In this document: in pieces, positions 1 to 5,940 of the stretch | Position numbering within the stretch: position 1 is the first letter of the stretch | How the letters are laid out: each line of letters begins with the position of its first letter | The notes under the pieces: generated by a model | What the model saw: only the letters and a program-made list of their open reading frames with translations | Told to the model about the DNA's origin: nothing | Databases searched by the model: none | Assembly (NCBI GenBank): GCA_900557355.1 | Contig: USSR01000336.1 | Span: 1 to 7,526, forward strand | DNA from: an uncultured Bacteroides sp. | GTDB taxonomy: Bacteria > Bacteroidota > Bacteroidia > Bacteroidales > Bacteroidaceae | DNA length: 7,526 nt | Direction: 5' to 3' | Translations under genes and position numbers: made by a program

Positions 1-140
1 TCGGCGTGCTTACCGCCACTGTAAACAACCTTACGTTACCGATCTCCGATGTTGACCGTGGACGTAACCCAGAATTGAACAATGCCCCTGTGGCCTACGA
101 ATTCGGTGAACGCGAAGTTACTGTTACTGATTTGTTTTAA
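1..140 (+). CDS. SusD-like (RagB/SusD) outer-membrane glycan-binding lipoprotein, C-terminal end only
   Basis: Only the last 45 codons are inside the window, read in the frame beginning at base 3 and ending with TAA at 138-140. The peptide contains LTLPISDVDRGRNPELNN, which resembles the typical SusD/RagB C-terminal pattern (a 'LPI..sevd.NPnL.qNP' segment near the end). Proteins of this family sit on the cell surface over a SusC TonB-dependent transporter and help load oligosaccharides. The next gene starts 21 bp downstream and is a surface glycan-binding lipoprotein, the usual gene order susC-susD-SGBP, which supports the call. The tail after the motif is a little longer than in classical SusD, and no lipobox or TPR region can be inspected here. 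A different surface lipoprotein cannot be fully excluded from 45 residues. Confidence 0.68.
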   Translation, partial: GVLTATVNNLTLPISDVDRGRNPELNNAPVAYEFGEREVTVTDLF

Positions 141-161
141 AATTAACAAAGGAAAGAAGAT

Positions 162-1571
162 ATGAAAAGTTTAAAATATACCTGGCTACTATGCCTGGCA
201 TTTCTGTCGGCAGGTTTCATCTCATGCAACGATGATGATGAATACTTTGATGACAAGTATCAAGACGTCAAGATAGTTATTGACCAGATCTATCTGGAAG
301 ATTATGAATCTTCCGTACCCGACCGGCCGGTTACTTTTGCACGCCTCGGTCAACTGATCCGTGTGGAAGGTAGTGGATTATATGGCATGAAGAAAGTCTA
401 TATCAATGGATATGAAACTTATTTCAACCGTGCCTATGTGACGGATAAGTCCATGCTCATCCAGATAAACAGCAATACTCCTGTTGTAGATGCCGAACCC
501 GAAGACCGCGATGTTATTCTGTTTGTGAAAGATAAGACCCAAACAACTTATGATTTCATAATACGCGCAGCATCTCCTACTGTTACCAGCATAAGCAACA
601 CATTGCCCAAAGCTAAAGAAACAGTCACCGTTTATGGTACAGGTCTTGACGAAACCACTAAAGTTACCCTTCCCGGAGGCATAGAAGTCACCGACATCAC
701 CAACTCTGAAGATGGCGACTGGTATTCATTTACAATGCCGAGTGGTGTTACAGAAGGTGGTTATATTCTCTCAGAAGGAGCCAACGGACAAGCACAATCT
801 CCGTCTTATTTCAATTATAGTTCCTGCATGATTCTGGATTTCGACGGAAACGGAACGCAAGGTTCCTGGAGTTGGAGCGAAACGGGTTCTATGACTAATA
901 CAGACGACCTGGCAGATGATCCCGCCGGTTCCGGACGCGGCAAGTGCCTTCCGATTGTTCCAAAGCGTCTGCTCACTGCCGGTATCAGTTCAGGAAAGCC
1001 GCGTGCATCCGAATGCTGGACTGCCGGTAATGATGACGAACTGGATGACTGGACCCGCATGACTAAATATATCCCCGCTACTACTCCGCTCACGGAAGTG
1101 GCATTGCAGTTCGACATTTACGTTGCAAACCCATGGTCGGGTACAGGACATATTCAGATCTGTTTAATCAATAACTTCAACTATGCAGGCATAGGTTCTG
1201 ATGACGATGGCGCTAATAATGTGGTAGCTTTCTATGTGCCCTGGATCACCAGCGAAGGTATTGTCCCCTTCTCTACCAAAGGCTGGCAAACGGTTACTAT
1301 TCCTTTCAGCCAATTCAATAAATACGCAACTCTCATCGCGGATAAAGAAGCGACTCAGCCTACATTCCAGACTGTAATCGACGACCGTAACGCCGCTACT
1401 TACCGCAATTTCGGTATGGGATTTGTGAATACGGACTTCTCTTATCTGGATGTAGAGGTTACTTCAGCCCCATTCACCGGACCGGAAATCTACATTGACA
1501 ACTGGCGTATAGTGCCTTGCAAAAGTGTAGTAATCTCTGATTATCCAGAAGATGAAGAGACCGCAGAATAA
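162..1571 (+). CDS. Surface glycan-binding lipoprotein (SusE/F position, IPT/TIG plus C-terminal glycan-binding domain)
   Basis: 469 residues. An N-terminal signal peptide ends in a lipobox with the lipid-bearing Cys22 (FISC), followed at once by the acidic run NDDDE, which matches the surface-export signal of Bacteroidetes lipoproteins. Visible layout: an Ig-like beta domain at about 36-135 (LGQLIRVEGSGLYG), a second IPT/TIG-like domain at about 137-221 (SPTVTSISN, then TVTVYGTGL), and a larger C-terminal beta-rich domain at about 222-455, starting ILDFDGNGTQGSWSW and ending EIYIDNWRI, similar to the glycan-binding C-terminal domain of SGBP-B-type proteins. Candidate sugar-stacking residues are Trp236, Trp238, Trp297, Trp325 and Trp361; which ones bind is inference. 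No catalytic motif is seen. The start at 162 is preceded by a purine-rich stretch (148-159) and gives a clean signal peptide. It lies 21 bp after the SusD-like gene and 31 bp before the xylanase, so it is probably co-transcribed with both. The likely role is binding xylan at the cell surface; the ligand is inferred from the neighbouring GH10. Confidence 0.85.
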   Translation: MKSLKYTWLLCLAFLSAGFISCNDDDEYFDDKYQDVKIVIDQIYLEDYESSVPDRPVTFARLGQLIRVEGSGLYGMKKVYINGYETYFNRAYVTDKSMLIQINSNTPVVDAEPEDRDVILFVKDKTQTTYDFIIRAASPTVTSISNTLPKAKETVTVYGTGLDETTKVTLPGGIEVTDITNSEDGDWYSFTMPSGVTEGGYILSEGANGQAQSPSYFNYSSCMILDFDGNGTQGSWSWSETGSMTNTDDLADDPAGSGRGKCLPIVPKRLLTAGISSGKPRASECWTAGNDDELDDWTRMTKYIPATTPLTEVALQFDIYVANPWSGTGHIQICLINNFNYAGIGSDDDGANNVVAFYVPWITSEGIVPFSTKGWQTVTIPFSQFNKYATLIADKEATQPTFQTVIDDRNAATYRNFGMGFVNTDFSYLDVEVTSAPFTGPEIYIDNWRIVPCKSVVISDYPEDEETAE

Positions 1572-1602
1572 ACATAGTAAGAACATTTAAAGAATACAGA
1601 AA

Positions 1603-3921
1603 ATGAAACTAAATAGAATCATTCTTCCGATAATGGCCTGTACACTGACTCTTGGCAGTTGCGACGACCAGATAATGGAGTGGAAGGAGTCTGATAAAAG
1701 CGTCACGATTTCAGATATTCCCCTCGCACTGAAGGAAAAATTAGCGAACTATGATTATATAAAAGCATATGCACAGCAATATACGCCGAATATGATCATC
1801 GGTCTGGGATTGGGCGCCGACCAATATATCAGCGACGCGCAATACAAACAAGTAGCTGACGAGAACTTCCAGATGTTTACGACCGGCAATGCAATGAAAC
1901 ACCAGGCTGTAGTGAAGTCTGACGGTAGCCTTGACTTCACTACTATAGATGCATTTCTGCAAGCTGTACCCACCGATATAAAAATCTATGGACATAACTT
2001 CCTATGGCATACCCAGCAGAATCAGAATTATCTGAAGTCGCTCATTGCTCCCACCATGAAGGTGGAAAGCAGCGGAGGTGTCGCCAACATACTCAGCGGT
2101 GACGCAACGGACTTTAACGGCGGAACTACCGGAGGCTGGGGAAGCTGGGGAAGCAATAAAGACAGCCAAACCGTTGAAGCAGGTGCGGGTTCGGACGGCA
2201 CCGCCTGCATGGTATTGAAGAACAAAGGAGACGGAAATGCCTGGGAAGCGCAATGTGCCTATACTTTCGATGATTTTCTGCAAGCCGGTAAAACATATAT
2301 GATTAAATTCAAGGCTAAATCCACTTCAGGTGCCGGACATCTACAATTCCAATACCAGAACGGAACAACTTACGGTAGCCAAGGCGGATACAACGATTTT
2401 AATATCGGTACCGACTGGAATGACTTTGAATATGAATTCACCACTGATCTTGAAGATGTAAACCGCATCATATTAAACTTCGGAAAGGTAGGTGCTACAT
2501 ATTACATCGATGATATTCAGTTCGGTCTTAAAGTAGAAGACCCGATGACCAATGTCCTGTCCGGTGACAACAGTGACTTTGAAGGTGGTACAAAAGGTAG
2601 TTGGGGTAGCTGGGGAAACGGTTCGACCACCTCGGTATCGGCAAGCGGAGAAGGCTACAACAGCGACTATTGCGTTGTGTTAACCAACCCCGCAGACGGA
2701 AGTGACTACTATGTGGCCCAGTTTGCCTATACTTTCGATGATCCATTGAAAGTAGGTGAAACCTATGTCATCCAGTTCTATGCCAAAACATCTCTGGAAG
2801 GAGCCGGTGTGCAGTTTGCTACTCAAAACAGCAATGACTATTCCGGTGAAGGATATCATAATATCCCTTTAAGCAACGAATGGGTACTATGTGAGCACGA
2901 ATATACATGCTCCAAAGAAGGCATAAACCGTATCCTTATAAACTTTGGCAAGGATGCAGCCATTTTCTACTTAGACAATATTAAATTTGGTGTAAAGAAA
3001 ACAACTACACGTGTCCTAACCCGTGGAACTTCCATCACTTATATTCCTAAATCAGCAGAAGAAAAGAAAGCTGCTTTGCTCTCTGCTATGGAAGCTTGGA
3101 TTAAGGATATGGCTCAACATCCCGGAATGGAACGCGTCACCGAATGGGATGTTATCAACGAACCTATCGGAGATAACAGCAAATGGCGTGGATTCGATAA
3201 TACCTTCATGGATGGAGATACCGCACCTGTAGAAAATGAAGAAAGTGGTTTAACCCTGAATTGGAGTAATGAAGCCGGTAACGGACATTTCTACTGGGGT
3301 TACTACATTGGCAAAGAGTATGCAGCAAAAGCATTTGAATATGCCCGCAAGTACTGTACTACAGGAACCAGGCTGTATGTAAACGATTACAATCTGGAAA
3401 GCAACCCCAGCAAGCTGGCGGCTTTAGTTGAATTCGTGAAATACATCGATGAAAACAATGCCACAGGACAACCTATCGTAGACGGCATCGGTACCCAGAT
3501 GCACGTATCAACCAGCATCACAAGAGACCAGATAGACGCTATGTTTCAGACTATGGCAACAACCGGCAAGTTAATCCGCGTAACGGAACTGGACGTACAA
3601 GTAGGCACCGCCACTCCTGACGCCAGCCAATTGGCCACACAGGCTGACGTTTATCAAATGATCTTTGAATCTTACAAGGAGAACATCCCAACAGCTCAGC
3701 AATCAGGCATCACTATCTGGACGCTAACCGACAGTAAGAAAGAACATGAATATTGGTTATCAGACGATGCACCCAATCTCTTCGATGCAAACTATGGTCG
3801 CAAACATGCCTATAAAGGTGTATGCGATGGTATTGCCGGAAAAGATATCAGTGAAGATTTCAGCGGTGACGACTGGAAGAATGCATATGAAACAGAAGGA
3901 GAAGAAAATCCGGCTGAATAA
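1603..3921 (+). CDS. GH10 endo-beta-1,4-xylanase lipoprotein with two CBM4/22-like modules inserted in the catalytic barrel
   Basis: 772 residues; hydrolyses internal beta-1,4-xylosidic bonds of xylan by the retaining GH10 mechanism. The signal peptide ends in the lipobox LGSC with Cys20, followed by DD, so the enzyme is a lipoprotein, probably at the cell surface. The catalytic domain is split. Residues about 45-150 carry the first strands of the barrel, including NAMKH (96-100) and GHNFLWH (130-136). Residues about 480-745 carry the rest: acid/base Glu520 in WDVINEP, nucleophile Glu662 in VTELDV, then TIWTLTD (704-710). Between them lie two homologous beta-sandwich modules (about 160-310 and 316-465). 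Lengths match GH10 enzymes of gut Bacteroidetes such as Bacteroides intestinalis and Prevotella bryantii Xyn10C, where CBM insertion is documented. The module region has no frameshift, and both catalytic Glu are present, so the enzyme should be active. The canonical GH10 'ENAMK' reads GNAMK here (Gly95). The acidic C-terminus (SEDFSGDDW to EGEENPAE) is probably disordered. Last gene of its operon, followed by a strong hairpin. Confidence 0.96.
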   Translation: MKLNRIILPIMACTLTLGSCDDQIMEWKESDKSVTISDIPLALKEKLANYDYIKAYAQQYTPNMIIGLGLGADQYISDAQYKQVADENFQMFTTGNAMKHQAVVKSDGSLDFTTIDAFLQAVPTDIKIYGHNFLWHTQQNQNYLKSLIAPTMKVESSGGVANILSGDATDFNGGTTGGWGSWGSNKDSQTVEAGAGSDGTACMVLKNKGDGNAWEAQCAYTFDDFLQAGKTYMIKFKAKSTSGAGHLQFQYQNGTTYGSQGGYNDFNIGTDWNDFEYEFTTDLEDVNRIILNFGKVGATYYIDDIQFGLKVEDPMTNVLSGDNSDFEGGTKGSWGSWGNGSTTSVSASGEGYNSDYCVVLTNPADGSDYYVAQFAYTFDDPLKVGETYVIQFYAKTSLEGAGVQFATQNSNDYSGEGYHNIPLSNEWVLCEHEYTCSKEGINRILINFGKDAAIFYLDNIKFGVKKTTTRVLTRGTSITYIPKSAEEKKAALLSAMEAWIKDMAQHPGMERVTEWDVINEPIGDNSKWRGFDNTFMDGDTAPVENEESGLTLNWSNEAGNGHFYWGYYIGKEYAAKAFEYARKYCTTGTRLYVNDYNLESNPSKLAALVEFVKYIDENNATGQPIVDGIGTQMHVSTSITRDQIDAMFQTMATTGKLIRVTELDVQVGTATPDASQLATQADVYQMIFESYKENIPTAQQSGITIWTLTDSKKEHEYWLSDDAPNLFDANYGRKHAYKGVCDGIAGKDISEDFSGDDWKNAYETEGEENPAE
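2080..2532 (+). repeat. First inserted CBM4/22-like module of the GH10 xylanase
   Basis: Encodes residues about 160-310. It starts NILSGDATDF and ends ATYYIDDIQFGLK, the usual opening and closing strands of a CBM4_9-type jelly roll. Trp179 and Trp182 in the GGWGSWG segment are candidate ligand-stacking residues. It is a divergent copy of the module at 2548-2997: both share the SGD..DF.GGT.G.WGSWG opening, an AYTFDD segment, a Y.I.F.AK strand and an NRI.(I/L)NFGK.......Y.D.I.FG ending. At DNA level a 19-bp identical stretch is kept (2256-2274 and 2724-2742). Confidence 0.88.
2548..2997 (+). repeat. Second inserted CBM4/22-like module of the GH10 xylanase
   Basis: Encodes residues about 316-465, opening NVLSGDNSDF and closing AIFYLDNIKFG. 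Trp334 and Trp337 stand in the same place as Trp179 and Trp182 of the first module. Divergence between the two copies is greatest in the stretch after the WGSWG motif and in the loop after the AYTFDD segment, which suggests an old duplication with separate ligand preferences rather than a recent copying event. In studied relatives one of the two modules dominates xylan binding; which one does so here cannot be told from sequence. After it the chain re-enters the barrel at about residue 480. Confidence 0.88.
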
Positions 3922-3936
3922 AGTGTGAAGACAGGA

Positions 3937-3966
3937 AATCCGGTAAGGCTCCGGCCTTACCGGATT
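3937..3966 (+). terminator. GC-rich hairpin ending the SGBP-xylanase operon
   Basis: A perfect 13-bp stem (3937-3949 with 3954-3966) closes a four-base loop TCCG, flanked by a C-G pair, so the RNA would form a C(UCCG)G tetraloop of the very stable UNCG class. It lies 15 bp after the xylanase stop codon. The following bases (CCATTCATC) are not a proper U-run, so it may be an inefficient terminator or a 3'-end stabiliser of the mRNA rather than a textbook intrinsic terminator. The position between two operons favours a transcript-end role. Confidence 0.75.
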
Positions 3967-3981
3967 CCATTCATCAAACCA

Positions 3982-4010
3982 TTTACCAAACTATTCCCGA
4001 ATACGGTAAA
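3982..4010. promoter_or_regulatory. Short dyad between the operons (TTTACC / GGTAAA)
   Basis: TTTACC at 3982-3987 is the reverse complement of GGTAAA at 4005-4010, with 17 bp between. On its own this is weak and could be chance in AT-rich intergenic DNA. It is listed because it sits in a cluster of symmetric elements that ends just before the promoter of the GH35 gene. Confidence 0.25.
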
Positions 4011-4014
4011 AACA

Positions 4015-4037
4015 CCTATTTTACCCCTTGAAATAGG
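4015..4037. promoter_or_regulatory. Inverted repeat CCTATTT-N9-AAATAGG, candidate operator or RNA hairpin
   Basis: CCTATTT (4015-4021) and AAATAGG (4031-4037) are perfect reverse complements separated by 9 bp (TACCCCTTG). The inner CCCC/GGG bases offer a partly competing pairing. It lies about 105 bp upstream of the -7 element. The symmetry suits a dimeric regulator binding DNA, but an RNA structure at the tail of transcripts reading past the xylanase hairpin is also possible. No regulator family can be assigned. Confidence 0.4.
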
Positions 4038-4061
4038 GAAATGTACGATAAACAAAAAATT

Positions 4062-4089
4062 ATGTAACATCATTGAGGAATGATGTAAC
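4062..4089. promoter_or_regulatory. Overlapping direct repeats (ATGTAAC, 21-bp period) and 20-bp palindrome, candidate operator
   Basis: ATGTAAC occurs at 4062-4068 and again at 4083-4089, exactly 21 bp apart, two turns of the helix on one face. Overlapping them is a perfect palindrome: ACATCATT (4067-4074), spacer GAGG, AATGATGT (4079-4086). The site is 53-80 bp upstream of the predicted -7 element, a suitable place for an activator. Direct repeats with about 21-bp spacing are the usual target of AraC-type DNA-binding domains, which are also the output domains of the hybrid two-component sensors (HTCS) that control Bacteroides PULs. A palindromic operator for another dimeric regulator is the alternative. 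Confidence 0.5.
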
Positions 4090-4141
4090 CGAAATGAAGT
4101 TTTCTGCAACACTGCGAAAAGCTTTCTAAATTATAGCTCAC

Positions 4142-4149
4142 TATCTTTG
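4142..4149 (+). promoter_or_regulatory. Bacteroides-type -7 promoter element (TATCTTTG) for the GH35-esterase unit
   Basis: TATCTTTG matches the TAnnTTTG -7 consensus of the Bacteroides primary sigma factor exactly. No good TTTG -33 box is found at the usual 19-21 bp upstream (around 4117-4122 the sequence is AAAAGC; the nearest is a TTTC at 4123-4126, too close). A weak -33 is what one expects at an activator-dependent promoter. Transcription would begin around 4155, which bears on the choice of start codon for the next gene. Confidence 0.6.
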
Positions 4150-4190
4150 TTGCAATGGAAAACATCTCAAATCAATACCAGAGACAAACG

Positions 4191-5903
4191 ATGAAGAATT
4201 GGATTTTAACTTTAGTTTTGAGTGTGATGACAGTTGGGTATGTAAATGCTCAAAAAAGTACATTACAAAAACAAGGTACCGCTACTCAATTAGTAGTAGA
4301 CGGTAAACCATTTCTTGTTTTAGGCGGTGAATTAGGAAATTCATCGGCAGCATGCACAGAAGATATCGAAAGTATCTTCCCGAAGCTGCAACGAATGGGA
4401 CTGAATACAGTACTCGTTCCCGCATACTGGGATTTGATAGAACCGCAAGAAGGACAATTCGACTTCACCCTCACAGATAAAGTTATCCGTCAAGCCCGGC
4501 AGAACGATCTGAAAGTTATCTTTCTTTGGTTCGGTGCTTGGAAAAACTCCATGAGTTGTTATGCTCCCTTCTGGTTCAAAGAAAACTATAAGAAATATCC
4601 GCGTGCTTATACACAAAAAGGAAAACCACTCGAAATAGCCAGCGCATTCTCTGAAAATGTATTCCAAGCCGACAACCGTGCTTTTTCCAAGTGGTTGGAA
4701 CACGTCGCAGCCATTGATAAAGAGGAAGGTACCGTCATCATGATACAGATAGAAAATGAGATAGGTATGCTGGAAGATGCAAGAGACTATTCTAAAGAAG
4801 CCAACGCACTGTTCAATGCATCGGTGCCTGCGGAATTAATGAGCTACTTGCAGAAAAATAAGAAAACACTCCATCCCCGGATGCTTGAAAAATGGGAAAG
4901 CCAAGGTAGCAAGAAGCAAGGTACCTGGCAAGAAGTATTCGGAGCCGATATCTACACCGATGAATTATTTATGGCCTGGCACTACGCCCGCTATGTGGAA
5001 AGAATGGCACAAAGCGCCCGGTCCATCTACAATATTCCACTATATGTGAACGCTGCCATGAACAGCCGTAACCGGAAGCCGGGAGAATATCCTTCTGCCG
5101 GTCCGCTGGCACACCTTATTGATATATGGCATTGCGGAGCACCCAGCATCGACCTTCTTGCTCCCGACCTGTACGACAACGGCTTTACAGACTGGGTAGC
5201 CCAATATAAATTGCACAACAACCCGCTGTTTATCCCCGAAATCAAACTAACAGACAATAATGGCGTAAGAGCTTTCTACATCTTTGGTGAACATGATGCC
5301 ATCGGTATCAGTCCGTTCTCTATCGAAGGTGGTTCCGACTCTCCTAACTCTCCGTTGGTAAAAAGCTATCGCACGCTAAAGGAGTTCATGCCGCTGCTGG
5401 CTAAGCATCAAGGTAAAGGGACAATGAAAGGATTACTTTTCGATCAGGAAAATAAGGAACGTATCATTTATCAGGATGATCTGAAGATAACTTGCCGCCA
5501 TTTCTTTACCCTTCCATGGGATGCGCGCGCCACCGATGGCAGTGTATGGCCCGAAGGCGGAGGTATATTACTGAAACTGGCACCTAACGAATATATAGTA
5601 GCTGGTAGTGGCATCGTTATCGAGTTTGAAAAAGCTACAGAAAATCAAATTAAATCCCAGGCATTGGGCGAAGACGGATTTGCTCAGGCAGGAGGAAAGG
5701 GTGATAAAGTGATAAGTGATAAGGTGATGTGGAAAGGAGCACGTTGTGGCATCGGTTCCGTAGATGAAGTGAAGGTGGACGAGGACGGTACGTTCTCTTA
5801 TATCCGCCGTCTGAATGGTGATCAGGATCACCAAGGGCGACATGTACGCATCTCAGTGGGAGAATTCCAGATACTTCATGTGAAATTGTACGAGTATAAG
5901 TAG
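4191..5903 (+). CDS. Secreted GH35-type beta-galactosidase (DUF5597-like C-terminus)
   Basis: 570 residues from ATG 4191. This start is chosen over the in-frame ATG at 4155 because it yields a clean signal peptide (MKNWILTLVLSVMTVGYVNA, cut before Gln21) and leaves room for a leader after the predicted promoter; no lipobox is present, so the enzyme is probably periplasmic. The (beta/alpha)8 domain starts FLVLGGELGNSSA (about 42-53), followed by MGLNTVLVPAYWDLIEPQEGQFDF. Acid/base Glu190 is in QIENEIG and nucleophile Glu350 in FIPEIKL, the clan GH-A arrangement of GH35. The C-terminal part (about 405-570) resembles the DUF5597 region found in this GH35 subgroup. Family members release terminal beta-linked galactose; relatives in Xanthomonas and Cellvibrio act on galactosylated xyloglucan. 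Within this locus a galactosyl side chain of complex xylan is a plausible substrate, but this is inference. It leads a unit with the esterase 37 bp downstream. Confidence 0.87.
   Translation: MKNWILTLVLSVMTVGYVNAQKSTLQKQGTATQLVVDGKPFLVLGGELGNSSAACTEDIESIFPKLQRMGLNTVLVPAYWDLIEPQEGQFDFTLTDKVIRQARQNDLKVIFLWFGAWKNSMSCYAPFWFKENYKKYPRAYTQKGKPLEIASAFSENVFQADNRAFSKWLEHVAAIDKEEGTVIMIQIENEIGMLEDARDYSKEANALFNASVPAELMSYLQKNKKTLHPRMLEKWESQGSKKQGTWQEVFGADIYTDELFMAWHYARYVERMAQSARSIYNIPLYVNAAMNSRNRKPGEYPSAGPLAHLIDIWHCGAPSIDLLAPDLYDNGFTDWVAQYKLHNNPLFIPEIKLTDNNGVRAFYIFGEHDAIGISPFSIEGGSDSPNSPLVKSYRTLKEFMPLLAKHQGKGTMKGLLFDQENKERIIYQDDLKITCRHFFTLPWDARATDGSVWPEGGGILLKLAPNEYIVAGSGIVIEFEKATENQIKSQALGEDGFAQAGGKGDKVISDKVMWKGARCGIGSVDEVKVDEDGTFSYIRRLNGDQDHQGRHVRISVGEFQILHVKLYEYK
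5701..5728 (+). repeat. GTGATAA short tandem repeat inside the GH35 gene
   Basis: About three and a half copies of a 7-8 bp unit: GTGATAAA (5701-5708), GTGATAA (5709-5715), GTGATAA (5716-5722), then G and GTGAT (5724-5728). It encodes the low-complexity stretch GDKVISDKVM in the C-terminal part, at the end of a Gly/Ala/Lys-rich linker (DGFAQAGGKGDK). Gain or loss of one 7-bp unit would shift the frame and remove the last roughly 60 residues. Confidence 0.7.
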
Positions 5904-5940
5904 GTAGTAATTAAGTTGTGGGTAAAAGATAAAATTAGAT

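Noticed and set aside
815..1117. Minus-strand open frame of 100 codons opposite the surface glycan-binding gene
   Set aside because: Low-complexity Ser-rich product that mirrors the acidic codons of the + strand gene; no domain.
2083..2997. Possible mobile element or recent gene duplication in the xylanase
   Set aside because: The two repeats are divergent homologous CBM modules, a known architecture; there are no flanking duplications or transposase remnants.
3023..3232. Plus-strand out-of-frame open frame within the xylanase
   Set aside because: It overlaps the GH10 acid/base region in another frame; the GH10 reading is clearly the real one.
3922..4154. Small RNA, riboswitch, tRNA or small gene in the intergenic region
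   Set aside because: No open frame with a start signal and no recognisable tRNA or riboswitch core was seen; the hairpin and dyads are better read as transcript end and operator elements.
4155..4190. In-frame ATG at 4155 as the start of the GH35 gene
   Set aside because: It lies at the predicted transcription start, has no leader, and places 12 polar residues before the signal peptide; ATG 4191 explains the sequence better.
4341..4703. Minus-strand open frame of 120 codons opposite the GH35 gene
   Set aside because: It lies wholly within a well-supported GH35 coding region, has no recognisable domain, and is explained by codon structure of the + strand gene.
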